64,000 bases of DNA from Firm-04 sp045617625 (GCA_045617625.1 JAZLJA010000023.1:92494-156493), one strand, 5' to 3'. Counted from the first letter of the stretch, positions 8,987 to 18,581 are shown. Notes: generated from the letters alone by a model not told the origin. A program made the numbers and translations.

Positions 8987-9015
8987 TTGATTTTTTTATC
9001 ACTTTGTGATATAAT
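8987..9015 (+). promoter_or_regulatory. Promoter of the PHP gene and following operon
   Basis: TTGATT, 17 bp, TATAAT. Confidence 0.75.
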
Positions 9016-9077
9016 AGATTCGTTGTATTTTATCCCGAAGCAAACCCGAATTTAACAGCACGAAAAGAGGTGCCGAT

Positions 9078-9908
9078 ATGATTGATTTACATTGTCATAG
9101 TGCTTTATCTGACGGTTCTTTAGGAATCGAGGACATTATTCGTCAAGCATCCAAAACCGGAATTGAAACGCTCTGTATCACCGACCACGACACACTGTCA
9201 GGCTACTCCAGAGAAAAATATCTCGGAGAACGCTATCATGTCAACATGATTCAAGGTGTGGAAATGAGTGCATGGGACAAGGAACGGAATGCCAAAGTCC
9301 ATATGCTCTGCTATGCGCCCCGCAACCCCGACCGGCTTGAAATGCTCTGCCTCAAATCTCGCGAAATCCGAAAAGAAGTGTGCAAGGAAATGATACAAAA
9401 GGTGATGGAAATATACCCCATCACTCCTGACAACGTGTTAAGGCATTGTAAGGGTGCGGAGTCCATATTCAAGGTGCATATTATGCGTGCGCTGATTGAC
9501 TATGGATATGCACTTGAATTTTATGGTTCGCTTGATACAGAGTTATTCCACCCTGTAAACGGAAAATGTATTGTCAACCGTGAATATCCCGATATCAACC
9601 ATGTTATCAATCTGATTCACGCTGCCCACGGTGTTGCTGTAATGGCACACCCGATGCTATATGATAATTTAGAGCTGCTTGAATCACTGGCAGCAGCGGG
9701 AAAAATCGACGGCGTTGAAGTCGACCATTATTCGGCAGATGAAGCGGGACGTAAGAAACTACGTGAAATCGCTGAAAAATATGATTTGGTCATCACAGGC
9801 GGCTCCGATTTTCATGGTCTCTACAATCAAAAACCGTCTCCGCTTGGCTCCGAAACGACCTCACCGGAACAGTATCGAAAGCTGCTTGATCGAGCGGCTC
9901 ATCTTTAA
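9078..9908 (+). CDS. PHP-domain phosphoesterase (nucleoside bisphosphate phosphatase / RNase AM-like)
   Basis: A 276-residue stand-alone PHP domain. Metal-binding motifs in order are DLHCHSALSDG, TDHDTLSG, GVEMSAW, VMAHPM and GGSDFHG. Members of this group (YciV / RNase AM type) remove the 3' phosphate from nucleoside 3',5'-bisphosphates or trim 5' ends of rRNA; which activity applies here is not decided by sequence. AGAGGTG precedes the ATG. Malic enzyme starts 38 bases downstream with no terminator between, so they may be co-transcribed. Confidence 0.82.
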   Translation: MIDLHCHSALSDGSLGIEDIIRQASKTGIETLCITDHDTLSGYSREKYLGERYHVNMIQGVEMSAWDKERNAKVHMLCYAPRNPDRLEMLCLKSREIRKEVCKEMIQKVMEIYPITPDNVLRHCKGAESIFKVHIMRALIDYGYALEFYGSLDTELFHPVNGKCIVNREYPDINHVINLIHAAHGVAVMAHPMLYDNLELLESLAAAGKIDGVEVDHYSADEAGRKKLREIAEKYDLVITGGSDFHGLYNQKPSPLGSETTSPEQYRKLLDRAAHL

Positions 9909-9946
9909 TAAACCAGTATTATCTCTGAAAGGAAGCATTATCAAAA

Positions 9947-11128
9947 ATGGACATTATGGAAAAAGCACTTGCAGCCCACGAGGAATGGGGCGGAAAACTG
10001 GATATCACATCCCGCGTCAAAATCAAAGACCAGGATGCACTTTCTGTTGCATATACGCCCGGTGTTGCAAGACCATGTCTTGAGATTCAGAAGAACCCGG
10101 CTTTATCTTATGATTTGACATGCCGCAACAACCTTGTTGCAGTTATTACGGACGGTACAGCCGTTCTCGGTCTTGGCGATATCGGTCCTCTTGCCGCGAT
10201 GCCTGTTATGGAAGGCAAGTGCGCTTTGTTCAGTGAATTTGCGGGTGTTAATGCATTTCCGCTTTGTGTCAGCACTAAAGACCCTGATGAGTTTTGCCAT
10301 ACAGTTTCACTGATTGCAGGCAGTTTCGGCGGAATCAATCTGGAGGATATCTCTGCACCTCGCTGCTTTGAAATTGAGCAGAAACTGAAGAAAATGGTCG
10401 ATATTCCCGTTTTCCACGATGACCAGCATGGTACTGCCGTTGTTGCTTCTGCTGCCATCATGAACGCTTCAAAACTTGCAGGCAAACAACTTTCGGATCT
10501 GCGTGTTATCATCAATGGTGCGGGTGCGGCTGGTGTTGCTATTGCCAAAATGCTGCTTTCCATCGGCGTCAAAGACATTCTGATGCTGAACTCCAAAGGT
10601 ATTGTATGCGATGGAGACAAGCTTTCGTCTGAAACGCTGACAGAACTTGCGAAACTCACCAACAAAAATCATCTGCACGGCGGTTTAGCAGATGCTATGA
10701 AGGGTGCAGACGTCTTTATCGGCGTATCTAAGCCGAATCTTGTTACGCCTGAAATGGTTAAGTCCATGAACGAAAAACCATTCATCTTCGCAATGGCAAA
10801 CCCGACACCTGAAATCATGCCTGATTTGGCCAAAGAAGCTGGGGCTTTTGTTGTTGGCACAGGACGTTCTGATTTTCCGAATCAGATCAATAATGTCCTT
10901 GCATTCCCCGGCATCTTCAAAGGTGCATTGTCTGTTCGTGCATCCGATATCACCGAGGGGATGAAAATGGCAGCAGCAATGGCAATTGCCGGCTGCGTGC
11001 CTGCTGACAAACTTTCTCCCGATTGCGTCATTCCGAACCCGTTTGACCCTCAGGTCTCTGCAGCGGTTGCAGAAGCTGTTGCATCGGCTGCCATCAAAGA
11101 CGGTGTCGCACGAATCTGCTCGGAATAA
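9947..11128 (+). CDS. Malic enzyme (malate dehydrogenase, decarboxylating)
   Basis: Converts malate to pyruvate and CO2 with NAD(P). The protein is 393 residues, the short bacterial form without the phosphotransacetylase tail. Recognisable segments are SVAYTPGVARPC near the N-terminus (catalytic Tyr region), NNLVAVITDGTAVLGLGDIG, LEDISAPRCF, VFHDDQHGTAVV (metal site) and the Rossmann loop GAGAAGVAIA. AAAGGAAG precedes the ATG. Cofactor preference (NAD or NADP) is not assigned. With pckG elsewhere in the window, it fits C4-C3 interconversion during anaerobic fermentation. Confidence 0.93.
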   Translation: MDIMEKALAAHEEWGGKLDITSRVKIKDQDALSVAYTPGVARPCLEIQKNPALSYDLTCRNNLVAVITDGTAVLGLGDIGPLAAMPVMEGKCALFSEFAGVNAFPLCVSTKDPDEFCHTVSLIAGSFGGINLEDISAPRCFEIEQKLKKMVDIPVFHDDQHGTAVVASAAIMNASKLAGKQLSDLRVIINGAGAAGVAIAKMLLSIGVKDILMLNSKGIVCDGDKLSSETLTELAKLTNKNHLHGGLADAMKGADVFIGVSKPNLVTPEMVKSMNEKPFIFAMANPTPEIMPDLAKEAGAFVVGTGRSDFPNQINNVLAFPGIFKGALSVRASDITEGMKMAAAMAIAGCVPADKLSPDCVIPNPFDPQVSAAVAEAVASAAIKDGVARICSE

Positions 11129-11158
11129 TCGGAAACCAACTGAACGAAAGGAGCCCTT

Positions 11159-11410
11159 ATGATTTTTGAATACATCCCTCATGGCGTATGTGCCAGAAAA
11201 ATGCTGATTGAGATTGAAGGCGATACGCTGAAATCACTTCAAACCATCGGAGGATGCCACGGCAACGGACAAGGTGTCGCAGCACTCGTAAGGGACATGA
11301 AGATTGATGACATCATTGCCAGACTCGAAGGCATCAGCTGTAATGGAAAAGGAACCTCCTGCCCTGCACAGCTTGCTGAAGCCCTGAAACTCTATAAGAA
11401 AAATGCTTGA
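11159..11410 (+). CDS. TSCPD domain protein (83 aa)
   Basis: A small stand-alone TSCPD domain, a unit otherwise found at the C-terminus of adenosylcobalamin-dependent ribonucleotide reductases. Visible signature: IGGCHGNGQGVAALV and CNGKGTSCPAQLAEAL, the latter carrying the eponymous TSCPxxL segment. The conserved cysteines suggest metal or redox function, but none is demonstrated for the stand-alone form. AAAGGAG lies before the ATG. The end overlaps the next start by eight bases. Confidence 0.82.
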   Translation: MIFEYIPHGVCARKMLIEIEGDTLKSLQTIGGCHGNGQGVAALVRDMKIDDIIARLEGISCNGKGTSCPAQLAEALKLYKKNA

Positions 11411-12188
11411 GATTCACAGCATTTTTCTTCGGCTGTTTCTGATTATCCTATCACTGGCTGGAATCGGCATTTTTCTTATCCCAATGCTCGTCGGAATCAT
11501 CAATCTCGGCAATGTTCTTGGATTAATCGGTTCCTTGCTTTTAATGCTTTTTATGATTTGCAACGGGAAAATTTCCAGAATCCTCTGCGTGATTCGTCGA
11601 ACCGCAGTCGGAAAAATCATTCTCTCATGCATTGGGATCTTTCTCTTTTTCGGAATTATTCTCTGCGCTGTTCTTTCTGTCATGATGACCGCTGCCATTT
11701 ACAAGAAACCTTCTGCTGAACCCAAAGCGATTATCATATTGGGCTGCAAAGTTCGAGGCAACGTTCCAAGTCTCATGCTTTCTCGCAGGCTTCAAACGGC
11801 ATTCGATGCCATGCAGAAATATCCTGAAATGATTTGCATTTGCTCGGGTGGACAGGGAAACGATGAAAACATCAGCGAAGCACAGTGTATGTTTGAATGG
11901 CTCACCGCAAGGGGCATCGAACCCTCACGTATATTGATTGAGGGTCAATCCACCTCAACCTCTGAAAACTTGCGCTTCTCAAAAGAATTTTTACAGGATG
12001 CAAATTCCAATGATGAATACCTGATTGCAACCGATGGATTTCATCAGAAACGAGCGCAGTATCTCGCAAAAAAAGTGGGGATTCCAAATTGTTACGCAGC
12101 CCCTGCCCCCACACCATGGTATCTGCTGCCAACCTACTGGATACGTGAATGGTTTGGTTTGGTTCACGCATTTGTATTTGGCAACTAA
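11403..12188 (+). CDS. YdcF/ElyC-like DUF218 membrane protein
   Basis: A 261-residue protein with three N-terminal transmembrane segments (about 8-32, 36-55, 70-95) and an extracytoplasmic DUF218 domain. DUF218 signatures are AIIILGCKVRG, CSGGQGNDENISEA and EGQSTSTSENLRFS. Relatives (ElyC/SanA/YdcF) affect envelope integrity; the biochemical activity is unclear. The start overlaps the end of the TSCPD gene, implying coupling. Confidence 0.82.
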   Translation: MLEIHSIFLRLFLIILSLAGIGIFLIPMLVGIINLGNVLGLIGSLLLMLFMICNGKISRILCVIRRTAVGKIILSCIGIFLFFGIILCAVLSVMMTAAIYKKPSAEPKAIIILGCKVRGNVPSLMLSRRLQTAFDAMQKYPEMICICSGGQGNDENISEAQCMFEWLTARGIEPSRILIEGQSTSTSENLRFSKEFLQDANSNDEYLIATDGFHQKRAQYLAKKVGIPNCYAAPAPTPWYLLPTYWIREWFGLVHAFVFGN

Positions 12189-12219
12189 ATTACATCAAAT
12201 TTTTTAGGAGGAAACATCA

Positions 12220-13485
12220 ATGAAAATTGAAACACAATGCCTGCACGCGGGCTATTGCCCTGAAAACGGCGGTCCTCGTGTTGTTCCGATTGTGCAATCC
12301 ACCACCTACCGTTTTGATTCTACGGAAAAAATCGCATCTCTTTTTGATATGCCGACAGAACCTATTTATTCTCGTTTTGCAAACCCCACAGTTGATGCTG
12401 TTGAGAAGAAAATCGCTGCTTTGGAAGGCGGCGTCGGTGCTATGTGTACCACTTCAGGACAGGCAGCAAGTCTGCTCTCCGTTCTGAATGTTTGCTCTGC
12501 AGGTGACAGCTTCATCTCCACAGGTACAATATACGGCGGCACTGTAAATCTGTTTGCAGTAACCTTGAAACGGTTCGGCGTTGAGTGCATTTTCGTTGAT
12601 GAACACGCTTCTCGTGAAGAATTGCAGGCTGCAATCAAACCGAATACCCGTTGCGTATTCGGTGAAACACTCGCAAATCCTGCACTCAATGTTTTTGATA
12701 TTCAGAAGTTTGCTGATTTTGCCCATGAAAATGGAATTCCACTGATTATCGACAACACATTTCCCACCCCGATCCTCTGCCGCCCGAAAGAATTCGGTGC
12801 AGACGTTGTAATCCACTCTACAACAAAATATATGGACGGACACGCAGTACAGGGCGGCGGTGTCATTGTTGACTGTGGTACATTCCCATGGGATAATGGT
12901 AAATTCCCTGATTTTACAGAACCTGACGAAAGCTATCATGGTGTCCGCTATGTGGAATCATTCGGAAACGCTGCATACATTATCAAATGCAGAATGCAAT
13001 TAATGCGAGATTTAGGATGCTATCCGTCCGCTACAAATGCGTTCTATCTGAACCTTGGTCTTGAAACACTTGCGATCCGCATGAAGCAGTACTGTATCAA
13101 TGCACAAACAGTTGCCGAGTATCTCGTCAACCGCCCTGAAGTTGAGTCTGTTTCGTATCCCGGTTTGAAATCTGATCCTAACCACGCATTGGCACAGAAA
13201 TATTTGCCAGATGGCTGTTCAGGTGTCATTTCTTTCGTCATCAAGGGCGGAAGAACAAAAGCTATGAATTTCATGGATTCGTTAAAGCTTGCCTCCAATG
13301 TGGTTCACGTTGCTGATATTCGCACCTGTGTCCTGCATCCTGCATCCGAAACACATCGTCAGCTGACCGATGAACAGCTTGTCGCCGCAGGTATCAATGC
13401 GGGTATGATTCGACTTTCTGTCGGCCTCGAAAATGTTGAAGACATTATCTCTGACCTTGAACAGGCGTTTGCAAAAATCAAATAA
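12220..13485 (+). CDS. metY: O-acetylhomoserine sulfhydrylase (Cys/Met PLP enzyme)
   Basis: A PLP-dependent enzyme that joins O-acetylhomoserine and sulfide (or methanethiol) to give homocysteine or methionine. The length of 421 residues fits MetY rather than the shorter cystathionine enzymes. Motifs: QSTTYRFDS, YSRFANPTVDAVEKKIAALEG, TSGQAASLL, and the Schiff-base lysine K203 in STTKYMDGH. A very strong ribosome site (AGGAGGAAACATCA) precedes the ATG although no new promoter is seen. It is the last gene before a strong terminator. Confidence 0.92.
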   Translation: MKIETQCLHAGYCPENGGPRVVPIVQSTTYRFDSTEKIASLFDMPTEPIYSRFANPTVDAVEKKIAALEGGVGAMCTTSGQAASLLSVLNVCSAGDSFISTGTIYGGTVNLFAVTLKRFGVECIFVDEHASREELQAAIKPNTRCVFGETLANPALNVFDIQKFADFAHENGIPLIIDNTFPTPILCRPKEFGADVVIHSTTKYMDGHAVQGGGVIVDCGTFPWDNGKFPDFTEPDESYHGVRYVESFGNAAYIIKCRMQLMRDLGCYPSATNAFYLNLGLETLAIRMKQYCINAQTVAEYLVNRPEVESVSYPGLKSDPNHALAQKYLPDGCSGVISFVIKGGRTKAMNFMDSLKLASNVVHVADIRTCVLHPASETHRQLTDEQLVAAGINAGMIRLSVGLENVEDIISDLEQAFAKIK

Positions 13486-13492
13486 TATGGAT

Positions 13493-13531
13493 GCCGCCGT
13501 CTTTGGTTGAACAAAGACGGCGGCGTTTTTT
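13493..13531 (+). terminator. metY terminator
   Basis: A perfect 13-bp stem (GCCGCCGTCTTTG / CAAAGACGGCGGC) followed by GTTTTTT. It touches the 3' end of the convergent MATE gene. Confidence 0.92.
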
Positions 13532-14894
13532 ACGCATTGTCAGTGGAAAGATGTTTTTTGAAGAATTTGATCTGAAACGGAATGGAAATCAAAAATGTGC
13601 AAAAATCCGAAAGCGGCTGCGCACACTGAACGCCGCGCAAGTCAAATATCATTGGCGCAATCAGAATAATAGGAATAAAAAACACGCCCTGCCGACAACT
13701 CGCAAGAAAAGTTGCAGGAATCTTAAAGCCTAAGCACTGATACATCTGATTCACAAACGTTGAGTATGCCATAAAGGGCATGACCGCACAGAAAAATAGG
13801 ACAGCCACTCTGCCGATTTCAATCACCACAGCGTCATCTCGAAACCAACCGACAAGCTGTGTGGAATAACAAGTGGTCAAAACAGCTGCGATCATGCAGA
13901 CGACTGTTCCTAGGATGCATGTAAAACGAAATGCCTCTTTTGTTCGATGAAGATTTCCTGCGCCGAAATTATAACCTGCAACAGGCTGAAATCCCTGACC
14001 GATACCGAGAATCACGTTGCGAATCAGTAAGTATATTTTATTTGCGATCGTTACAGCAGCAACCGCTGCATCTCCATATGCAACTGCCTGCACATTCAAT
14101 AATGCAGACGCAACACTGCTCATGCCTTGACGACAAATGGTCGGAAAACCAGTGGATAGGATCAAAACGTAAGTTGAAAGGCTTCGGCTGACATTTTCCC
14201 ATGAGATACGTATGATGCTGTTTCCAAACTGCATCACAAGCAACAAAATAAGGAAACTCACGCATTGACTGATCGCAGTTGCGATGCCAGCACCTGATAT
14301 GCCAAAACCACATTTGAACATCAGCAACGGATCAAGTGCCATATTCAGGATACCACCGATGCATAATCCCCACATTGAAAGGATCGCTTCCCCTTCTGCA
14401 CGAAGTGCATTATTCAAGGCAAATGATGCACACATCACAGGAGCACTGAGCAAGATATATTTGGCATAATCACACGCATAGGGAAGCATAGTATCGGAAG
14501 CACCAAGCAACCGTAGAAGCGGCTTCAAAAACGTCAGTCCAATCACCGAGACCATAAAACCGAATAATAGAGCGGCAAAAAAGGCACTGGCAGCAAAAGA
14601 TTCTGCTTCATCATTTTTCTTTTCACCGAGTGTTCGGCTGATTAAACTGCCTGAACCTGTTCCGAGTCCATATCCAACAGCCTGTATGATTGCCATAATA
14701 GCAAATACAACACCTACTGCAGCAGATGCGCTTGTACTGATTTGCGAAACGAACCATGTGTCAGCTGTATTATAAACCACAGTCACAAGCATGGATGCAA
14801 CGGAAGGGGCAGATAGACCAAGAATCAAGCGAGGCATAGGGGTAAAAAGCATTCTGTCATGCTGCATTTCGCTCAGATCTGTCTGGAAATTCAT
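13530..14894 (-). CDS. MATE family multidrug/cation efflux protein
   Basis: A 454-residue integral membrane protein with the 12-helix pattern of MATE exporters. The N-terminal half shows LSAPSVASMLVTVVYNTADTW and the C-terminal half repeats the fold (NQMYQCLG and the preceding segment). The closest subgroup by eye is the MepA/NorM-like Firmicute type, which exports drugs or metabolites in exchange for Na+ or H+. AGGAG lies 11 bases before the ATG. It is divergent from an SGNH hydrolase gene, with back-to-back promoters. Substrate unknown. Confidence 0.9.
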   Translation of the reverse strand: MNFQTDLSEMQHDRMLFTPMPRLILGLSAPSVASMLVTVVYNTADTWFVSQISTSASAAVGVVFAIMAIIQAVGYGLGTGSGSLISRTLGEKKNDEAESFAASAFFAALLFGFMVSVIGLTFLKPLLRLLGASDTMLPYACDYAKYILLSAPVMCASFALNNALRAEGEAILSMWGLCIGGILNMALDPLLMFKCGFGISGAGIATAISQCVSFLILLLVMQFGNSIIRISWENVSRSLSTYVLILSTGFPTICRQGMSSVASALLNVQAVAYGDAAVAAVTIANKIYLLIRNVILGIGQGFQPVAGYNFGAGNLHRTKEAFRFTCILGTVVCMIAAVLTTCYSTQLVGWFRDDAVVIEIGRVAVLFFCAVMPFMAYSTFVNQMYQCLGFKIPATFLASCRQGVFFIPIILIAPMIFDLRGVQCAQPLSDFCTFLISIPFQIKFFKKHLSTDNA

Positions 14895-14927
14895 TTACGG
14901 ATTCACTCCTTTGAGTTTTCTGATATC

Positions 14928-14956
14928 AGTATAACATATTTACAATTGAAAAGCAA
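14928..14956 (-). promoter_or_regulatory. Promoter of the MATE gene
   Basis: Minus strand TTGCTT, 17 bp, TATACT. Confidence 0.65.
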
Positions 14957-14973
14957 GTTTTTTCAAGAAAGTC

Positions 14974-15002
14974 TTGCTTTTTCATTTTATATGTGCTATA
15001 CT
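14974..15002 (+). promoter_or_regulatory. Promoter of the SGNH hydrolase gene
   Basis: TTGCTT, 17 bp, TATACT. It has the same -35 hexamer as the divergent MATE promoter; the two -35 regions form the arms of an inverted repeat (AAGCAAG...CTTGCTT). Confidence 0.65.
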
Positions 15003-15032
15003 GAATTCATCGCAATCTGGAAAGGGATTTAT

Positions 15033-16187
15033 ATGTCTGAAAAACAATTTATTACAGCATGGGGCAACGCAACCTCTATTGCTGAGTATCATCCTGAACA
15101 ATATGCAAAAAACCTGACACTGCGCTACCCTGTCAAACTTTTTTTATCAGGTACTGCAATACGCATCCGTCTTGACAACTTCTGCGGCACTGAAAATGTC
15201 ACCGTTTCATCTGCTAATTTCGCTGTTTCCTGCGGAAAAGATCATATTCACACCGAAACACTGAAAGCATTGACATTTTATGGAAAAACGTCGATCACCA
15301 TTCCTGCTGGAAAAAGTGTTTTGTCGGATACGTTACCGTATTCCATCGAAGCGGGAAAACAATATGCCGTCAGTCTGTATTTTTCAGATTTTACACAAAT
15401 GCGCTCAGGGATTGTTATCACAGGTCCGCTTTCCGGCGGATATTTTGCCATTGGGAATCAAACCGAATCCCCTCTCCTTGACCCTAATTTATCCAAGCCA
15501 ATCAACCACTATTATTTTCTCACCGATATTGAAGTGCAAAGTGATGCAACTTGTAAAACACTTATTTGTTACGGTGACTCTATCACAGCGCAGGCATGGC
15601 CGGATTATCTTATGGAACGCGCCTTTTCTTTGACAAAAGGAAAAAGAGCAATCATTCGCCGAGCAGCTTGCGGAACACGCATTTTACGGCAATATGATAA
15701 CATCACCTATGCCTCGTATGGCTTAAAAGGTGAAATCCGCTTTCCGCGTGAAATTGAAGCGCAAAATGCAGACGCTGTTCTGATACAACATGGCATCAAC
15801 GATATCATTCACCCCGTCGGCACTGATGTAAATCCATTTCGACCTTGGAGCGATTTACCGTCTGCTGATGAATTGATCAATGGGCTGCGGCACTATATTG
15901 AAATTGCCCATCAACATGATCTCTCTGTCTATCTGGGCACACTCCTGCCCATAGAAGGTTGGCGAACCTATGCTCCGTTTCGTGAAGACCTGCGCTGCGC
16001 TGTCAACGAATGGATTTGCACCACTGATGAAGCCGATGGATTTGTCGATTTTGCAGCAGCACTTTCTGATCCATCACACCCGTCATCATTTGCAAACGGA
16101 TTTGACAGTGGTGACCATCTCCATCCAAGCACTGCTGCATATCAGCGGATGGCTGAAATCATTCCAAAAGAATGGCTCGATATTTGA
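15033..16187 (+). CDS. Cytoplasmic SGNH/GDSL hydrolase with N-terminal jelly-roll domain
   Basis: A 384-residue esterase candidate without a signal peptide, so probably intracellular. The N-terminal half (about 1-175) is beta-rich. The C-terminal half is the SGNH hydrolase: block I CYGDSITAQAWP (Ser nucleophile), block III QHGINDIIHP, and the Asp-His pair in DSGDHLHPSTAAY. It may deacetylate imported oligosaccharides, but the substrate is inferred only. AAAGGG lies 7 bases before the ATG at 15033. A longer reading from 14859 crosses the promoter and is rejected. Confidence 0.85.
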   Translation: MSEKQFITAWGNATSIAEYHPEQYAKNLTLRYPVKLFLSGTAIRIRLDNFCGTENVTVSSANFAVSCGKDHIHTETLKALTFYGKTSITIPAGKSVLSDTLPYSIEAGKQYAVSLYFSDFTQMRSGIVITGPLSGGYFAIGNQTESPLLDPNLSKPINHYYFLTDIEVQSDATCKTLICYGDSITAQAWPDYLMERAFSLTKGKRAIIRRAACGTRILRQYDNITYASYGLKGEIRFPREIEAQNADAVLIQHGINDIIHPVGTDVNPFRPWSDLPSADELINGLRHYIEIAHQHDLSVYLGTLLPIEGWRTYAPFREDLRCAVNEWICTTDEADGFVDFAAALSDPSHPSSFANGFDSGDHLHPSTAAYQRMAEIIPKEWLDI

Positions 16188-16224
16188 AAACAGCCCGGTC
16201 GATATCAAATCGGCCGGGCTGTTT
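16188..16224. terminator. Bidirectional terminator between SGNH hydrolase and hflX
   Basis: A 16-bp stem with one mismatch (AAACAGCCCGGTCGAT / ATCGGCCGGGCTGTTT) between convergent genes, with T-rich flanks. Confidence 0.9.
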
Positions 16225-16225
16225 C

Positions 16226-17473
16226 TTATTCTTCAATCATGAATTGCATTGCCTTTTTCTGATCACGCACATCAACCAGAAGATCGACAAGCACACCTTC
16301 TGCGATATATTCCGAAGAAAACATGGTTCCATTTTCACGGAGATACTGCAAAAAGCCACCTTCTGAATATGGAATGCAAAGCTTCATGCGTTTGGCAGTT
16401 TCAGGTAGTTGTCTTGCAATAGTTTCCAACAGGACATCCAGATTTGTTCGATTTTCTGCACTAATCCAAACCTGCTCAAGAGAGTTCTCGCCTGATTCAG
16501 AAAGTTTATCAGCTTTATTCAGCACTCGAATCTGCGGAATATCTGCACAACCCAATTCATTAAGCAAATTCGTGGTGACATCCATTCTGTCACGCCAATC
16601 TTCTTCAGAGACATCCAAAACATGAAGAATCAAATCTGCATTCGCTGTTTCAAGAAGCGTGGAACGAAATGCTTCTACCAAAAGATGCGGAAGCCGACGA
16701 ATAAAGCCAACAGTATCAGATAGTAAAACACGCCGACCGTCTGGCAAATGCAATCCTCGCACGGTAACATCCAGTGTTGCAAACAGTTGATTTTCCATCA
16801 GCACATCAGCTTCGGTCAGGGCATGAAACAACGTTGATTTTCCTGCATTTGTATAACCGACAATTGCAATCGTAAGAACTCCATTCTTTTTTCTGCGTTT
16901 GCCAATGAATTGCATATGCTGTTCCATTTCACGGAGTTCATTCTTCAGTGATTGAATTCTGCTGCGGATATGTCGACGGTCAGTTTCAAGCTTTGTTTCG
17001 CCCGGTCCTCTGGTGCCGATACCGCCGCCCAGTCTGGACAGTGCATTGCCCACACCGATCAGCCTTGACAATCGATACTGATACTGTGCCAGTGCGACCT
17101 GAACCTGTCCCTCACGAGTGCGAGCCCTTCCGGCAAAAATATCCAGAATCAGCATGGTACGGTCAATCACCTTACAATCCAGCTTGTCAGTCAGATTACG
17201 AAGCTGCATCCCGCTTAATTCCAAATCAAAAATCACGAGGTCAACATCTTCGGCTTTTACTGTAAGACATAGTTCTTCCAGTTTTCCAACGCCGATACAA
17301 TATGAACCGTCAGGAGTACTTCGGTTTTGCAAGGTAACAGATACAACTTCACATCCCGCAGTATCACTGAGTTCTGCCAGTTCTTTCATGGAAGCCAATG
17401 CATCATATTCACCAGTATCAATTCCGACAAGTGCAGCTCTCGGTTTTGTTTCATCCTGCAGAATTTCATACAT
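16226..17473 (-). CDS. hflX: GTPase HflX
   Basis: A ribosome-splitting translational GTPase involved in rescue and recycling of 70S ribosomes under stress. At 415 residues it fits the family. The N-terminal HflX domain has the Gly-rich stretch GGGIGTRGPGETKLETDRR. The G domain shows G1 GYTNAGKST, the switch region FATLDVTVR, G3 DTVGFI and G4 NKAD. GAGGATAG precedes the ATG. It is the third gene of an operon with a histidine phosphatase and a small membrane protein. Confidence 0.95.
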   Translation of the reverse strand: MYEILQDETKPRAALVGIDTGEYDALASMKELAELSDTAGCEVVSVTLQNRSTPDGSYCIGVGKLEELCLTVKAEDVDLVIFDLELSGMQLRNLTDKLDCKVIDRTMLILDIFAGRARTREGQVQVALAQYQYRLSRLIGVGNALSRLGGGIGTRGPGETKLETDRRHIRSRIQSLKNELREMEQHMQFIGKRRKKNGVLTIAIVGYTNAGKSTLFHALTEADVLMENQLFATLDVTVRGLHLPDGRRVLLSDTVGFIRRLPHLLVEAFRSTLLETANADLILHVLDVSEEDWRDRMDVTTNLLNELGCADIPQIRVLNKADKLSESGENSLEQVWISAENRTNLDVLLETIARQLPETAKRMKLCIPYSEGGFLQYLRENGTMFSSEYIAEGVLVDLLVDVRDQKKAMQFMIEE

Positions 17474-17487
17474 AGGATTCTATCCTC

Positions 17488-17949
17488 TCACAAAAACATT
17501 TGAAACATCATAAAAGCGACAATCAATATGCAGCAAACAGAGAATGCCGTACCGATTCTGATAATCAGTATGCTGTGGGGATCAAAGGCGTATTTCCGTT
17601 TCTTTCCTCGATATACGCGAAGTACAATTTCTGAATCTCCATATATTTTCTTTCGTGCAAGATTCTCAGCCGGAAACACACAGGCAAATTCTTCTCCATT
17701 CACAAGATATACCGCACGGTCAAAGCGTTCAAAATGCTCATAGCGCACAAAACGACCATTTTCTTTTCTGCAAAGCATCAGAACAATCGAACACCCCAAA
17801 AAGAATACGATCATCACAGCAAGAGACAGCATAAGCAGCCCAACAAGACTCCAAAGCAAAACCGTTCCCATCATCGAGAACGGAACGCCAAGAAAAAACA
17901 GCAGAAGTCCGACAATCACAAGAACTAAAACGCCCTCAAGCAACTTCAT
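17488..17949 (-). CDS. Small membrane protein of unknown function
   Basis: A 153-residue protein with two N-terminal transmembrane segments (about 5-27 and 32-58), a soluble stretch of about 65 residues rich in charged and aromatic residues, and a C-terminal transmembrane helix (about 126-150). I do not recognise the family. It overlaps the upstream histidine phosphatase by four bases (ATGA) and ends 14 bases before hflX, so it belongs to that operon. Confidence 0.7.
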   Translation of the reverse strand: MKLLEGVLVLVIVGLLLFFLGVPFSMMGTVLLWSLVGLLMLSLAVMIVFFLGCSIVLMLCRKENGRFVRYEHFERFDRAVYLVNGEEFACVFPAENLARKKIYGDSEIVLRVYRGKKRKYAFDPHSILIIRIGTAFSVCCILIVAFMMFQMFL

Positions 17950-18581
17950 ATGGATTCTGACTCCTCCGGAAGAAAGGGCGTCAGTCCCAGCACCTCAAAC
18001 GCCTGTGACTGCTGCCACATCTTGGCTGACATTAGCACTTCAAAGCCCTCTCCCGGCTCACATTGAATCTGTTTCGGATCATATTTTGGAAGTCCGAAAC
18101 AAGCCATCGCATTGGCAATCACGCCCATATGCGTCACAACAGCAACATGCCGCATATCCTCCTGCATCATTTCCATCAGAATCCGATGCAATCCGCGGTA
18201 AGTACGCACGCAAAGTTCAGCTACACTTTCACCCTCCGGCGGTTTGGCATCCATACCGCCTTTAAGCCATTCATGATAATCTTCCCGTGCCATCAATTCA
18301 TCGGCGGTCTTGCCTTCATACTTTCCAAAATGCAGTTCACTGAATTCATCAGCAAGACGAATTTCATTATCAGGGAACAGTAATTCCGCAGTTTCCGTAC
18401 AACGAAGCAATGGACTGCTGTAAACACATTCCACTTTCGGATAAACAAAATTTTCAGTCTTATCCAGAAGTTCGGCTCTGCCTTTGTCAGTCAACGGAAA
18501 ATCGGTCGTTCCGATATACATTCCAGTTTCATTTGCCTTGGTTTGTCCGTGCCGAAAAAAACTGATATGGTAGCATCTCAT
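17946..18581 (-). CDS. Histidine phosphatase family protein (phosphoglycerate mutase-like)
   Basis: A 211-residue member of the histidine phosphatase superfamily. The phospho-accepting His is in FFRHGQTKANE; the second catalytic His is in VVTHMGVIANAM; an acidic ELHFGKYEGKT segment matches the family. It may be a phosphatase for small phosphometabolites such as sugar phosphates or alpha-ribazole phosphate; specificity is not readable. GAGAGG lies 9 bases before the ATG. First gene of the hflX operon. Confidence 0.85.
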   Translation of the reverse strand: MRCYHISFFRHGQTKANETGMYIGTTDFPLTDKGRAELLDKTENFVYPKVECVYSSPLLRCTETAELLFPDNEIRLADEFSELHFGKYEGKTADELMAREDYHEWLKGGMDAKPPEGESVAELCVRTYRGLHRILMEMMQEDMRHVAVVTHMGVIANAMACFGLPKYDPKQIQCEPGEGFEVLMSAKMWQQSQAFEVLGLTPFLPEESESI

